Positions 53,213 to 62,775 of a stretch of DNA of 64,000 bases are shown in pieces. The notes beneath the pieces were generated by a model. The model worked only from the letters and a program-made list of their open reading frames with translations. It made no database searches and was not told the origin of the DNA. The position numbers and the translations under genes were made by a program. The stretch's first letter is position 1. Every line of letters begins with the position of its first letter. The stretch is from positions 1 through 64,000 of the forward strand of contig JAFLEF010000036.1 of the NCBI GenBank assembly GCA_017309115.1, in the 5' to 3' direction. Source of the stretch: Verrucomicrobiota bacterium. GTDB taxonomy: Bacteria > Verrucomicrobiota > Verrucomicrobiia > Limisphaerales > UBA9464.

Positions 53213-53929
53213 ATGGAAGCTCCCGTCGTCCTCGTCACCGGCGCGTCCCGAGGAATCGGTCGCGCTATTGCTGGCCGGTTCCTTGCAGAGGGAGCCCGCG
53301 TGATTGGTACAGCCACCCGAACGTTGCCTCCCGAGGAGGCCTTCCCGGGAGTGGAGTTTGTCTCGGTGGATCTGTCGGACCCAAAACAGACCCAGGAATT
53401 TGCGGAATACCTGAAAGGACTGCCACGCCTGGATGCGTGCATCAACAACGCCGGAATCAATCGCATTAAGCCGCTTGGGGACGTGACCCCGGCAGACTAC
53501 CAAGCAGTACTCTCGGTCGATCTGGAAGCCCCCTACGCCATCTGCCAGGCCGCCGCCTCGGTGATGCAGAAACAGGGCAGTGGACGGATCGTCAACATCG
53601 CCTCCATCTGGTCCGTGGTCACCAAGGCCCAACGCAGCCTCTATTCGACGGCCAAGACGGGTCTCCTCGGGTTAACCCGCGCGCTCGCCGCGGAACTGGG
53701 TTCCTCGGGAATTCTGGTGAATGCCGTTTCTCCGGGGTTTGTCCTCACCGATCTGACCCGTCAGTCCCTTTCCGTCGATGAAATGGCCAAGCTTTCCGCC
53801 CAGATTCCTTGTCGACGAATGGCGGAACCCGCTGAGATTGCCGAACTGGTCGCCTTCCTGGGTGGCCCGAAGAACACGTATCTGACCGGTCAAAACATCG
53901 TCATCGATGGAGGATTCACGATCGTCTAG
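53213..53929 (+). CDS. Short-chain dehydrogenase/reductase
   Basis: The 238-aa classical SDR shows TGASRGIG, NNAG, the Ser in IVNIASIWS, YSTAK and PGFVLTDLT. The C-terminal IDGGFTIV end is complete. It resembles FabG-type enzymes, but its location between a hydroxyacid dehydrogenase and a sugar cyclase suggests a role in modifying a cyclitol or sugar intermediate. It is co-directional, five bases after the upstream stop. Substrate is unknown. Confidence 0.88.
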   Translation: MEAPVVLVTGASRGIGRAIAGRFLAEGARVIGTATRTLPPEEAFPGVEFVSVDLSDPKQTQEFAEYLKGLPRLDACINNAGINRIKPLGDVTPADYQAVLSVDLEAPYAICQAAASVMQKQGSGRIVNIASIWSVVTKAQRSLYSTAKTGLLGLTRALAAELGSSGILVNAVSPGFVLTDLTRQSLSVDEMAKLSAQIPCRRMAEPAEIAELVAFLGGPKNTYLTGQNIVIDGGFTIV

Positions 53930-53980
53930 CCCGGTGCCCCAAACTTCCGAAGGGCCTCAATTCCCGCTTCCGACCCGCTT

Positions 53981-55060
53981 ATGCTGATTCGTTCCTACCG
54001 CTCCGAGTACCGCGTCGTCTTTTCTCCCGATTTCTCGGTTGAGCTCACAGCCGAATTGAAGCCCGGGGATTTCCTGATCATTGACGAAAATGTGGCCCGT
54101 CTTCATGCGGACCGGATTGATCCGTTGCGGGCGAAGTACGCGCACCGCCTCCTCCAGCCGGCTGAAACGCAGAAAAGTTACCAAGGGGTTGAGCCGATCA
54201 TCGACCATTTGATTCGGAATGGCTTTCGAAAGAACCACCGGCTGGTGGCCATTGGCGGCGGAATCACCCAGGACGTCACCGCGTTCATTGCTTCGATTCT
54301 CTATCGGGGCGTCGGTTGGATCTTTGTTCCCACCAACCTGCTTTCCCAGTGCGACAGCTGCATCGGGAGCAAGACCTCGATTAACTTCGGCACTTTCAAG
54401 AACCAGATCGGCGGCTTTTATCCGCCCCGGTTGATCCTCAATGACGACTCGCTGCTCCGGACCTTACCCCGGGACGAGATTCGTTCTGGCATGGGCGAGA
54501 TGTTCCACTATTTCCTGCTCACCAGTCGCGCCGACTTCGAGCGCGCTCAGCGGGAGTACGACGCTGCCTTTACCGACCGTGACGTACTGCGAGGCCTGAT
54601 CCAGCGCAGCTTGGAGATCAAGAAGGCGATGATTGAGCGGGACGAGTTCGACGAGGGTCCGCGCAATGTTTTCAACTATGGCCACTCCTTTGGCCATGCC
54701 CTCGAGAGTTACACTGACTACGCGATCCCCCATGGGATCGCGATTTGTTTTGGCATGGACATCGCCAACCACGTTTCGGCTCACCTGGGGCTGATCTCTC
54801 CGGCAGAAGCCGCCGAGATGCGAGTGCTCTTGGAGCGGAACTGGCGACCGACGGTCCCTGGTTCGATCGATCTCGACCGCTACCTGGGATTGCTGCGGAA
54901 GGACAAAAAGAACATCGGCAACGATGTTCGAGTGATTCTCACCCGTGGCCTGGGCGACATGTTCATCACCACCATCGACCTCAACGAGTCCGTCCGCGCC
55001 GTGATTGCCGAATGCTTCCGCTATTTCTCCACTTCCCAGACTTCCGTCAAAACCGCCTAG
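53981..55060 (+). CDS. Dehydroquinate-synthase-like sugar phosphate cyclase
   Basis: The 359-aa protein belongs to the AroB/sugar phosphate cyclase superfamily. Conserved features are the nucleotide-binding AIGGGITQDVTAFIASILYR, the VPTNLLSQCDSCIGSKTSIN block, FKNQIGGFYPP, RSGMGEMFHY and the metal-binding NYGHSFGHALES His pair. GITQD replaces the GVIGD of true AroB, and CIGSKTSIN replaces SVGGKTGVN, so it is unlikely to be the shikimate enzyme. Related enzymes cyclise sedoheptulose 7-phosphate to valiolones or other C7 cyclitols. The neighbours suggest an activated cyclitol or keto-sugar for the surface glycan. Confidence 0.85.
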   Translation: MLIRSYRSEYRVVFSPDFSVELTAELKPGDFLIIDENVARLHADRIDPLRAKYAHRLLQPAETQKSYQGVEPIIDHLIRNGFRKNHRLVAIGGGITQDVTAFIASILYRGVGWIFVPTNLLSQCDSCIGSKTSINFGTFKNQIGGFYPPRLILNDDSLLRTLPRDEIRSGMGEMFHYFLLTSRADFERAQREYDAAFTDRDVLRGLIQRSLEIKKAMIERDEFDEGPRNVFNYGHSFGHALESYTDYAIPHGIAICFGMDIANHVSAHLGLISPAEAAEMRVLLERNWRPTVPGSIDLDRYLGLLRKDKKNIGNDVRVILTRGLGDMFITTIDLNESVRAVIAECFRYFSTSQTSVKTA

Positions 55061-55067
55061 AACTGAA

Positions 55068-55805
55068 ATGAAACTTGGTAACGTCATCGCCCACATTCCC
55101 GCGCGCGGAGGCAGCAAGCGCGTCCCCGCGAAAAATCTCCGGTACCTCGCCGGAAAACCCATGATCGGTTACGCCATCGAGACCGGCCTGGGCTGTCCCT
55201 CCCTGAACGAGCTGTTCGTCAACACCGACTCGGACACGATCGGAGCCTACGCCCAATCGTTGGGTTGCTCGGTCTATCGCCGACCCGAACATCTGGGCTC
55301 CGACACGGCTTCCGGCGATGACTTCACCATCGACTTCATCGAAGCCAAGGCGATGGACACTCTGGTGATGATCAGTCCGGTGTGTCCGTTGTTGGAGTCG
55401 GCCGACATCACCGCCGCGCTGGCTGCGTACGAAGCCTCTGACGCCGACACGTTGATCTCCTGTTCTTCCACCCAGATGCAGGCCTTCTACGAGGGGAAGG
55501 CGGTCAACATCGACCCGTTTGGACCGCTCGCACCGTCCCAGCAGAACCACCCCATCCACATCTGCAACTGGGCGATCACCATTTGGAACACCGCGAAATT
55601 CCGCGAGCTCTACCACAAGTTCCGCGGCGGCTACTGCGGCGAGAACCGGATTCTGTGGCCGTTGGAGCCGCTGAAGGCCGTCAAGATCAGCGAAGAGAAG
55701 GATTTTCGTCTCGCCGAAGCGCTTCTGCGCGCCCGGGGCACCACCGCCACGGCTGCCGCTCCCACCTACTGGACTCCCACCACCACCAACCCACTCCCCG
55801 CGTGA
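55068..55805 (+). CDS. CMP-sugar synthetase (NeuA-like cytidylyltransferase)
   Basis: This 245-aa protein has the cytidylyltransferase signature IPARGGSKRVPAKNL, the GKPMIGYAIE segment, NTDSDTIG and MISPVCPLLESADI. It would activate a sugar acid, such as a 3-deoxy-2-ulosonic acid, with CTP to give a CMP-sugar. The start at ATG 55068 is seven bases after the cyclase stop. The next gene begins at GTG 55802 and overlaps this stop by four bases, so coupled translation with the YhcH-family protein is likely. The Pro/Thr-rich C-terminus (TAAAPTYWTPTTTNPLPA) is unusual. Confidence 0.88.
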   Translation: MKLGNVIAHIPARGGSKRVPAKNLRYLAGKPMIGYAIETGLGCPSLNELFVNTDSDTIGAYAQSLGCSVYRRPEHLGSDTASGDDFTIDFIEAKAMDTLVMISPVCPLLESADITAALAAYEASDADTLISCSSTQMQAFYEGKAVNIDPFGPLAPSQQNHPIHICNWAITIWNTAKFRELYHKFRGGYCGENRILWPLEPLKAVKISEEKDFRLAEALLRARGTTATAAAPTYWTPTTTNPLPA

Positions 55806-56290
55806 TTCACGACTCCCTTAGCCGCTGGCGATCGGTCCCCGGTCTCGCCGAGCATCCCATCTGGTCCACCGCCTTCGCGTGGCTGGAGACCTCGGCAGCC
55901 TCGGCCTCCGAAGGGATCCACCCACTAGGCGAAGAAGGGTTCTACGCCCGGGTCATGTCGTACGCGACCAAGACCCGGGAGACGGCCCGGTACGAGATGC
56001 ACCGTCTGACTATCGACATTCAGTTCACCCTGAAAGGTGGCGAAGGCATCGAGGTCACCCCAGTCGAGGAGCTGATCCCGCTCAACGACTACAATCCCAC
56101 CAAAGAAGTAGAGCATTTTCAGACGACCGCTCGCTTCGTTGGTTTCGTGGAGAACCGGGAAGGCCGATTCACCATCCTCTTTCCGGGAGAACCGCACATG
56201 CCCCAGCTCCGGCTCGCCGACTCCGAATCCGTCACCAAGGTAGTGATCAAGATTCCCCTCATACTCGTGGCCTCCAACACCACGCGATAA
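55802..56290 (+). CDS. YhcH/YjgK/YiaL family protein, second copy
   Basis: The 162-aa product starts at GTG 55802, inside the stop region of the CMP-sugar synthetase. It keeps the family landmarks: RYEMHRLTIDIQFTLKGGEG, then FTILFPGEPHMPQLRLADS and KVVIKIPL. It differs strongly from the copy at 42571, so the two are not recent duplicates. NanQ of E. coli, in this family, equilibrates sialic acid anomers; translational coupling to a NeuA-like enzyme suggests that this protein prepares the correct anomer for CMP activation. Gfo/Idh/MocA follows 19 bases later. Confidence 0.83.
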   Translation: MIHDSLSRWRSVPGLAEHPIWSTAFAWLETSAASASEGIHPLGEEGFYARVMSYATKTRETARYEMHRLTIDIQFTLKGGEGIEVTPVEELIPLNDYNPTKEVEHFQTTARFVGFVENREGRFTILFPGEPHMPQLRLADSESVTKVVIKIPLILVASNTTR

Positions 56291-56309
56291 CCCCAAAGCA
56301 CCCACGCGC

Positions 56310-57332
56310 ATGCTCAAAATCGGTCTCATTGGTTTCGGCAAAATGGGTCAAACTCGCCACGATGCCATCCTTGCCTCTGGCAAGGGCAAGGTCATTAAGG
56401 CCTACGACCCCTACGCCCAGGACTTCCGGGGAATTCCGGTGGCCCCAACCGCCGAAGCGGTCATTGCTGATCCGGCGGTGCAGGCCGTTTTCATCGCTAC
56501 GCCCAACTACCAGAACAAGCCCCTGACCATTGCGGCCCTTCAAGCTGGGAAGCATGTCTTCTGCGAGAAACCCCCAGCGTTTACGGCGGCCGAAGTGGAA
56601 GAGATCCAGGCGGTGGAAGCACAATCGGACCGCAAACTCATGTACGGCTTCAACCACAGGCACCACGCTTCAATCAAGACCATGAAGACCTTGGTGGACT
56701 CCGGGCAGTACGGACGGCTCCTCTGGATGCGTGGTCGCTACGGAAAGAGCGTGGACCACAACTACTTCTCCACTTGGCGAGCCAAAAAGGAACTGGCGGG
56801 TGGCGGGATCCTCTTGGACCAAGGCATCCACATGCTCGATCTGTTTCTGCTGCTCGCCGGGGACTTCGACGAGATTCAGGGAATGGTCTCGTCCCTCTAT
56901 TGGAAACTGGAAGGAATCGAAGACAACGTCTTTGCAAACCTCCGCAATCGACAGACTGGGGTTGTCGCTTCGCTCCACAGTACCATGACCCAATGGCGTC
57001 ACCTCTTCTCCCTCGAGGTGTTTCTGGAACGGGGTTACATGGTCCTTAATGGCCTCAAAACGTCGTCTGGTAGCTATGGGGATGAACAGCTCACCGTCAC
57101 CAAAAACCGATCGGTTGCTCCCGCGGCTACCTGGGAAGACGAGGAGAAGACCGTCTTCCACGTCGACAATTCGTGGGGCGACGAAACCAACAAATTTCTT
57201 GATTGTGTGCTGCTCAACCGTCCGGTCACAGCTGGAAACACGAATGACGCATTAAAGGTCATGCGGTTAATAGATACAATCTATCTAGCGGAAAAACACG
57301 ACCATCAACAGCTATACACTACACTCATTTGA
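56310..57332 (+). CDS. Gfo/Idh/MocA family oxidoreductase
   Basis: This 340-aa protein has the Rossmann start LIGFGKMGQTRHDAI, the CEKPPAFTAAEVEEIQ motif with the conserved Lys, and DQGIHMLDLFLLLAGDF with the active-site His. It would oxidise or reduce a sugar or cyclitol with NAD(P). Codon use changes near its 3' end (from about 57240 the DNA becomes AT-rich), marking the left edge of a probably exchanged glycan cassette. It is the last gene in the high-GC part of the operon. Confidence 0.9.
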   Translation: MLKIGLIGFGKMGQTRHDAILASGKGKVIKAYDPYAQDFRGIPVAPTAEAVIADPAVQAVFIATPNYQNKPLTIAALQAGKHVFCEKPPAFTAAEVEEIQAVEAQSDRKLMYGFNHRHHASIKTMKTLVDSGQYGRLLWMRGRYGKSVDHNYFSTWRAKKELAGGGILLDQGIHMLDLFLLLAGDFDEIQGMVSSLYWKLEGIEDNVFANLRNRQTGVVASLHSTMTQWRHLFSLEVFLERGYMVLNGLKTSSGSYGDEQLTVTKNRSVAPAATWEDEEKTVFHVDNSWGDETNKFLDCVLLNRPVTAGNTNDALKVMRLIDTIYLAEKHDHQQLYTTLI

Positions 57333-57363
57333 AAAAGCGATATTTCCCGATTCCTAGTACTAG

Positions 57364-58818
57364 ATGCGACACTGGCTTCAAAAGGCATGGAACTCTCCAT
57401 CGCTGACAACCTGGACTAGCCTCGCGCTCCGAGCAGGTGGTGCTGTAATAACAATTCCTATACTACTCTCGAGCCTATCTCCAGTAGAAGTAGCCGTCTG
57501 GTACTTACTCGTAACACTCCTAAACATCGCGCAACTCCTCGATTTCGGATTCGCTCCCACAATAACAAGGGCGACAGCGTATGCCATCGCAGGTAAACGG
57601 CTAAATTTAGAGAACGAGTACCAGACCCAACAGTCTTCAGCTTCAAAGGCTCCCACAGAGACCCTCCTCGGAGCCTTGGTTGTCTCCGCTCGACAAATTT
57701 ATGTCCGGATTGCGTTGGTGGCTCTAGGAGTAGCAACAGTACTCGGTCTAATTCTCCTCCAGGCACCAATCGCCAAGCTGCCAGCCCCCTATCATGGCTA
57801 CATCGCATTGGCCGTCTCACTTGCCGCAGTTCCTGTCCTCATCGCCAATAGCGGTTTAGTCGCATTATTACAAGGTGTCGGTCATGTCGCATTAATCCGC
57901 CGATGGGACTCCGGGTTCCTACTCGCCAGTATTGCCTCAACATTCATTGTCTTAAAGTTAGGAGGATCACTACAGCTCCTAGCAATAAGTACACAATTCT
58001 GGAATGCGATATCACTTATCAGGAGCATTCTGATTTTTCGAAAGTGGTTTCCCGAACACCACAGATTCACAAATGTTGACCCAGTAGTACTGGACTGCCG
58101 CGCAAGAATATGGCCGGCGGCATGGAAGTACGGCCTTGGAATCGTTCTCTATTCCGGGTCCCTCCAAGCGTCGGGCTTAATATATGCACAATTCGGTACA
58201 CCTGTGGGCGTTGCATCGTATATGGTCGCGATGCAGATCCTAAATCTCTTAAAAACGACTAGCCAAGCACCATTCCAAAGTAGAATTCCAATACTCGCGA
58301 CACAGTATGCGCAAAACAACATTCAAGGAATGCTCACACTCGCTAGAAAAGCTGCTGTGCAATCCTACTGGGCGTTCACTCTTCCATTCATATTTATAGC
58401 TATCGCTGCCCCCTCAATTCTCCAAAGCATTGGAAGTAAGACGCCTTTCGTAGGCTCAACAATGTGGGGCTTGATGGGCGCTGGCGCACTTATTGAACGC
58501 CTAGGGGGTACGCACCAACAATTACTTAGCCTGAGCAACAAAATCAGCGCTCACATAGCTGGAATCGGCTTCGCTGTAGTTTACACCATACTATTAGTCG
58601 TTTTATCAAAAAACCTCAATGTCTATGCATTTCCTCTTGCAATCATTGGCGGTCACCTAGCGTTCTTTACTCCTTACTCACTTCTAAAGAGCCGTGATCA
58701 ATTCCCACTAGAAGGGAAATCATTTGATTGGAACACTTTCGGGCCCTGCATCATTACTATGCTCTGCAGTTTGACTCTGATCGCCCTAGTGAACCATTAT
58801 TCCTACCTCCTGAAATGA
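57364..58818 (+). CDS. Polysaccharide flippase (Wzx-like, MOP superfamily)
   Basis: The 484-aa integral membrane protein has 12-14 hydrophobic segments and a Wzx/PST-type N-terminus (NSPSLTTWTSLALRAGGAVI...LSPVEVAVWYLLVTLLNIAQ, then LLDFGFAPTITRATAYA). It would flip lipid-linked glycan units across the membrane. The sequence is much more AT-rich than the upstream operon, typical of horizontally exchanged O-antigen cassettes. Its stop overlaps the ATG of the next gene (ATGA), so the two are coupled. Confidence 0.85.
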   Translation: MRHWLQKAWNSPSLTTWTSLALRAGGAVITIPILLSSLSPVEVAVWYLLVTLLNIAQLLDFGFAPTITRATAYAIAGKRLNLENEYQTQQSSASKAPTETLLGALVVSARQIYVRIALVALGVATVLGLILLQAPIAKLPAPYHGYIALAVSLAAVPVLIANSGLVALLQGVGHVALIRRWDSGFLLASIASTFIVLKLGGSLQLLAISTQFWNAISLIRSILIFRKWFPEHHRFTNVDPVVLDCRARIWPAAWKYGLGIVLYSGSLQASGLIYAQFGTPVGVASYMVAMQILNLLKTTSQAPFQSRIPILATQYAQNNIQGMLTLARKAAVQSYWAFTLPFIFIAIAAPSILQSIGSKTPFVGSTMWGLMGAGALIERLGGTHQQLLSLSNKISAHIAGIGFAVVYTILLVVLSKNLNVYAFPLAIIGGHLAFFTPYSLLKSRDQFPLEGKSFDWNTFGPCIITMLCSLTLIALVNHYSYLLK

Positions 58819-59621
58819 AGCCCGATACCCAAACCATCGAAAGCATTCTTGATGGATTCCAAGGCGATCCAGAGTTTTACTACAACTATATGTATTATAA
58901 TTGGGTGAGAGTAGTTATGGATCTGAACTTCATTCGTCGACACGTACCAACTAGCGCGTCGATATTGGATATCGGTGCAGTTCCACCACTTCTCTCAGCG
59001 CTCCTCTTGAAGGAGGGGTATACCAAAATCACTGTGGCCGATCCGACGGCTTCAACATTTCATTCATTTTTCAATAGACACTCCATTCAGCACGTTGATC
59101 TAGATGTTCTAAACACCAACGATGTATCGAACCTGGGAACGTTCGACTTAGTGTGTTTCAACGAAGTAATCGAACACCTCTCCGGAAATCTTATTGAAGT
59201 GTTACAAAAAGTAGCCGATCGCGTTGCTCCGGGTGGTCACCTGATGGTAACCACCCCTAACCTACGATCACTGTCAGGAATCTATGCCATATTGGGCTGC
59301 AACTCCGGACTAGCTTCAAAACCTTTTGAGACTGTTCGAATGCAGTACGAGCGGAGCTCCGCCAAGTACGGCTATTTTGGCCACCTACGCGAATTCACAC
59401 CGAATGAGGTTAGAGATCTCGTCTCCAGCTTTGGCCTAAACCATTACAAGTCGGCATTCCAAGCAAACTACCTACGCCCGAGTATCCCGCATAAGGCGAT
59501 CTATCTTCTCGAAGTCCTCTTCCCGAAACTACGGCTTTTCGGGAAGCACCTCTTTCAACGGCCTAGTGCAGATGCTTCAGACACAATATCGAAAAAGGTG
59601 TTGCCGTCTGAGACTCGATAA
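58815..59621 (+). CDS. SAM-dependent methyltransferase
   Basis: The 268-aa protein has a class I methyltransferase core: ASILDIGAVPPLLSALLLKE (motif I variant), TVADPTA, FDLVCFNEVIEHLSGNLIEV and VAPGGHLMVTTPNLRSL. ATG 58815 overlaps the flippase stop by four bases. It probably methylates a sugar of the glycan. Low GC and codon use match the neighbouring cassette genes. Confidence 0.85.
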   Translation: MKPDTQTIESILDGFQGDPEFYYNYMYYNWVRVVMDLNFIRRHVPTSASILDIGAVPPLLSALLLKEGYTKITVADPTASTFHSFFNRHSIQHVDLDVLNTNDVSNLGTFDLVCFNEVIEHLSGNLIEVLQKVADRVAPGGHLMVTTPNLRSLSGIYAILGCNSGLASKPFETVRMQYERSSAKYGYFGHLREFTPNEVRDLVSSFGLNHYKSAFQANYLRPSIPHKAIYLLEVLFPKLRLFGKHLFQRPSADASDTISKKVLPSETR

Positions 59622-59639
59622 ACTGACTGAAATCAGACT

Positions 59640-60890
59640 ATGAAATTTCTTCAAAGATATCCACCATTGGCAATATTGCTTGGAGCCTGGTCTTTTCCAC
59701 TGTTGCTCTCCGTTGTCGCTACGCCAGCACTCGAAGATAGCATTAGTGTCTATACATACCTAATCATAGCAGCGTGTATTGTCGCGGCGGCAGCTGGAAT
59801 TCTGTTGTCTCCAGGTGGTGAAACTTCTCGAAGTTTACCCTTTAAGGATGGTATCGTCTTGAAGTTAGGTGTAGCCGGCGCTTTGGCGGGACTGCTCCAT
59901 TGGAAGTTGAGGGGCGACTCTGGCATGAGCCTTGAGGAGACGCGGATAGCCCACCTCGCAGGACAACTCGGTGCAAGTGTGTTTGAATCATATCTATATC
60001 AAGCGGGAGGAGCATGTTCGTTTTTCTCGATTGCCTTGGCGACCATGTCAGCAAGACCAATTAGGGTCACGGCTCTGGCTCTTGGACTCTCCATTCTAGG
60101 ATGGATAGGCCTCGTCATAAACACGGGTGCTCGAGTAGTAGTAATGGCGATGTTGGCAGTGGCCATTGTTGGGTTGGTTATCCGCTTCCCACGCATAGTC
60201 ATTAGTTGGCGGGGTGTTGCGAGTGCTATTGCCGGCTTCATTCCCTTATTCGCGATTAATCTCCTCTTCGTTCAACGTAGGATGGAGACGCTGTTTGCGA
60301 ACTCGGACTGGGGCCTACATCGTGCGGAGAAGGCTTCTTCGTTGCTTGGAGGTGCGGGGAGTTCGCTCTTGGCGAATGACTACCTTGTCAGCGCGGTCTG
60401 GTTGTTACTGCAGTTCACTAGTGATCCTATCTACTACTTGGACTATTTTCTGAAATACTCATCGGTCTCGCCTCACTTTGGGCTATATCAATTTGGGCTA
60501 ATTGCTAATCGGATACCAGGTTTTGACTGGTACGGAAGACGGCTAGAGTTGGATCTGCTCTATGAAGGGATCGGAATCAGTTGGAACGTTTGGGGAACAG
60601 CCATTCGAGACTGCATAGTTGACTTCGGTTTGGTCGGTGCAGTAACTTTTTTCTTTGTTGTGGGGTACTCTGCCGGTCGACTAAGACATGCAAGGTCTGT
60701 AAGTGGGCAACTTCTTTACATTTTTGTCGTGCTATGGCTCATGTATACCCCGTTTCACAGCCCTTTAACAACTCGTCCGCTGCAGCTAGCGATTCTTATT
60801 ACAATCGGATGGTACCTCTGGACAGTCTTCTTTGGAGAGGGTCGAGGAAGTTTGACAGTGCAGCCATTAAAGTCGGCCAAAGTAAAGTAA
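59640..60890 (+). CDS. O-antigen polymerase (Wzy-like) membrane protein
   Basis: The 416-aa protein has about ten membrane helices and a long periplasmic loop (about 205-300), as in Wzy polymerases. A short RHARS loop and C-terminal helix ending at PLKSAKVK follow. Wzy proteins share little sequence, so the call rests on topology, length and position between the flippase, methyltransferases and glycosyltransferase. The last base of its stop overlaps the start of the next gene (TAATG). Confidence 0.7.
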   Translation: MKFLQRYPPLAILLGAWSFPLLLSVVATPALEDSISVYTYLIIAACIVAAAAGILLSPGGETSRSLPFKDGIVLKLGVAGALAGLLHWKLRGDSGMSLEETRIAHLAGQLGASVFESYLYQAGGACSFFSIALATMSARPIRVTALALGLSILGWIGLVINTGARVVVMAMLAVAIVGLVIRFPRIVISWRGVASAIAGFIPLFAINLLFVQRRMETLFANSDWGLHRAEKASSLLGGAGSSLLANDYLVSAVWLLLQFTSDPIYYLDYFLKYSSVSPHFGLYQFGLIANRIPGFDWYGRRLELDLLYEGIGISWNVWGTAIRDCIVDFGLVGAVTFFFVVGYSAGRLRHARSVSGQLLYIFVVLWLMYTPFHSPLTTRPLQLAILITIGWYLWTVFFGEGRGSLTVQPLKSAKVK

Positions 60891-61756
60891 TGTTTCGGAT
60901 GACAACCAGGACCAAATCTGAGCGGTGGTATTCCATAGTGCGAGCCATGGGTAGAGCTGTGAAGCTACCGCTGTATTCGGTCGGGCTAGTACCTGACAGA
61001 AATGGGCGGCGAATTCTAGCACTGAAGGATCGCCATAGAGGACAGAGGTGCTTCATTCTGGGGAATGGGCCTAGCCTGTTAATCAGCGACCTGAGTAAAT
61101 TAAGGAATGAAATTACCTTGGCCTCTAATAAAGTATATTTGGCTTTTGATCAGACGGAGTGGAGACCAACGTACTATTCGGTCTGCGACAAGCTGGTAGC
61201 CAAGAATAATTGGAGTGAGATCAAAAAAATACAGAGTGTAAAAGTACTTTCAGACCGGGTATCGGTTTATTTCGAAAATGACATAGATGCTATTTGGCTC
61301 TACGAGCATGGGCGAAATAGTGGAGTCCAGCGTTTCTTGGATGGGCAGCAGACCTCACCCCCCAGGCACTTCTCGGAAGATTTGATGTTCGGAGTAGATG
61401 GAGGCTGGACAGTGATTTTTCTGCAACTTCAGCTAGCCTTCTACATGGGAATAACTGAGGTGTATCTCCTGGGATTAGATTTCAGCTTTTCGGTGCCAGA
61501 GACGCGGGCCGTTACGAAGGAGAAGGGATACGAACTGTCGATTCTATCTAAGGGCGAGAAGAACCATTTCCACCCAGATTACAGAAAACCCGGAGAGATA
61601 TGGGGGGTGCCACGCCTTGATTGTCAGGAGTATACGTTTGGCATTGCCCGGGAGCGTTTTGAGAAGAGTGGGCGTCGCGTCTGGAATGCTTCAAGATCCA
61701 CAAAGCTCGAAGTCTTTGAAAAGGTCGCCTTCGACTCCATCACTGGATTACAGTAA
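60890..61756 (+). CDS. DUF115-like protein (possible glycosyl or glycosyl-phosphotransferase)
   Basis: From ATG 60890 the product is 288 aa; the upstream frame overlaps the Wzy gene and is not needed. RCFILGNGPSLLISDLSKLR and ITEVYLLGLDFSFSVPE match the DUF115/MAF-flag10-like group, a Rossmann-type fold seen in flagellin glycosylation and capsule clusters. A GT role is plausible but not proven. It overlaps the Wzy stop by one base, so it is translated in the same operon. Confidence 0.65.
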   Translation: MFRMTTRTKSERWYSIVRAMGRAVKLPLYSVGLVPDRNGRRILALKDRHRGQRCFILGNGPSLLISDLSKLRNEITLASNKVYLAFDQTEWRPTYYSVCDKLVAKNNWSEIKKIQSVKVLSDRVSVYFENDIDAIWLYEHGRNSGVQRFLDGQQTSPPRHFSEDLMFGVDGGWTVIFLQLQLAFYMGITEVYLLGLDFSFSVPETRAVTKEKGYELSILSKGEKNHFHPDYRKPGEIWGVPRLDCQEYTFGIARERFEKSGRRVWNASRSTKLEVFEKVAFDSITGLQ

Positions 61757-61771
61757 TTAAATGATGAGAAT

Positions 61772-62497
61772 ATGGGAACCCTAAAGTCAATCGTTCGGAG
61801 AGCAGCGCATCAATTTGGAGTGGAGATTCACTCATTGAATGTGCATTCAAGCCCAGCGTTTCAACTGTTACGAGGCATAGAGCACTTTGGGATCACACAG
61901 GTTTTGGATGTGGGTGCGAATGTTGGGCAGTTCTCGGAGGAGTTAAGGTCAGTGGGATACGATGGAGATATTGTAAGCTTTGAGCCTCTGGCGCATGCTC
62001 ACGCGAAGGTTTCAGCTGCCGCTAGGGGCGATTCTCGGTGGACTGTTCATCCACGATGTGCAGTCGGCGACAAGGATGGGACTATAGAGATTAATGTAGC
62101 GGGTAATTCGGTGTCATCATCCATTCTGCCCATGCTCGAGACCCATTCTAGTGTCGAGGCGACAGCAGCCTATATCGGTGTGGAGTCTGTTCCAATTTGC
62201 AAATTGGACTCCATTGCACCGCAGTATTTGCAAAATGCGAACCCAACGTTGTTGAAAATCGATACGCAAGGGTTTGAATGGCAGGTGTTGGATGGCGCCT
62301 CAGATATTCTTCCGCGAATACAGGGTGTGATTTGTGAATTGTCGCTGGTTCCCTTGTATGGAGGACAACATTTGTGGTTAGATATTATCAAACGTTTGGA
62401 GGCTGCCGGATTTACACTATGGACCATCGATAAGGGCTTCACTGATCCCGCCTCTGGTCGGAGTCTCCAAGTGGATGCTTCGTTTTTCAGGGTCTAG
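61772..62497 (+). CDS. FkbM family methyltransferase
   Basis: The 241-aa protein shows the FkbM pattern: VLDVGANVGQFSEELR, IVSFEPLAHAH, CAVGDKDGTIEINVA, LLKIDTQGFEWQVLDGASDI and ICELSLVPLYGGQ. FkbM-type enzymes O-methylate sugars and are typical of O-antigen loci. It starts 15 bases after the previous stop and is followed by a 278-base AT-rich gap, so it probably ends the transcript unit. Confidence 0.9.
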   Translation: MGTLKSIVRRAAHQFGVEIHSLNVHSSPAFQLLRGIEHFGITQVLDVGANVGQFSEELRSVGYDGDIVSFEPLAHAHAKVSAAARGDSRWTVHPRCAVGDKDGTIEINVAGNSVSSSILPMLETHSSVEATAAYIGVESVPICKLDSIAPQYLQNANPTLLKIDTQGFEWQVLDGASDILPRIQGVICELSLVPLYGGQHLWLDIIKRLEAAGFTLWTIDKGFTDPASGRSLQVDASFFRV

Positions 62498-62775
62498 GTA
62501 CGGATTGTTAATGGTCTCGTTGCCCCTACCTCAGGCAATGTGAGAAGAGTGTCACGTGGGTAAAAAACAGATTCAACGCGGTAATGTGTTGAGTTGGAAT
62601 GGTTTAAAACCGGACTTCTGAGGAGCGAGTAGGTCATATTAAGCGCTTTTGGGTATATTCAACTTAAATCAGTTTGGCGGGAGTGTATTCAAATCAGTTA
62701 AAATGAGTTTACTTTTGCTTGAGTTGAGAATGCGACTGAACATTGGGTCTTTCCAGCCTATATGTTGAATTGGTT
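62498..62775. other. AT-rich spacer before the glycosyltransferase
   Basis: No gene is supported in 278 bases. The stretch is AT-rich (for example around 62640-62720), suggesting a promoter for the following gene, but no convincing -35/-10 pair or terminator was recognised. Confidence 0.5.

Noticed and set aside
53981-55060. Housekeeping 3-dehydroquinate synthase (aroB)
   Set aside because: Substitutions in the cofactor and substrate motifs and the glycan-operon context argue against a shikimate role, though it cannot be fully excluded.
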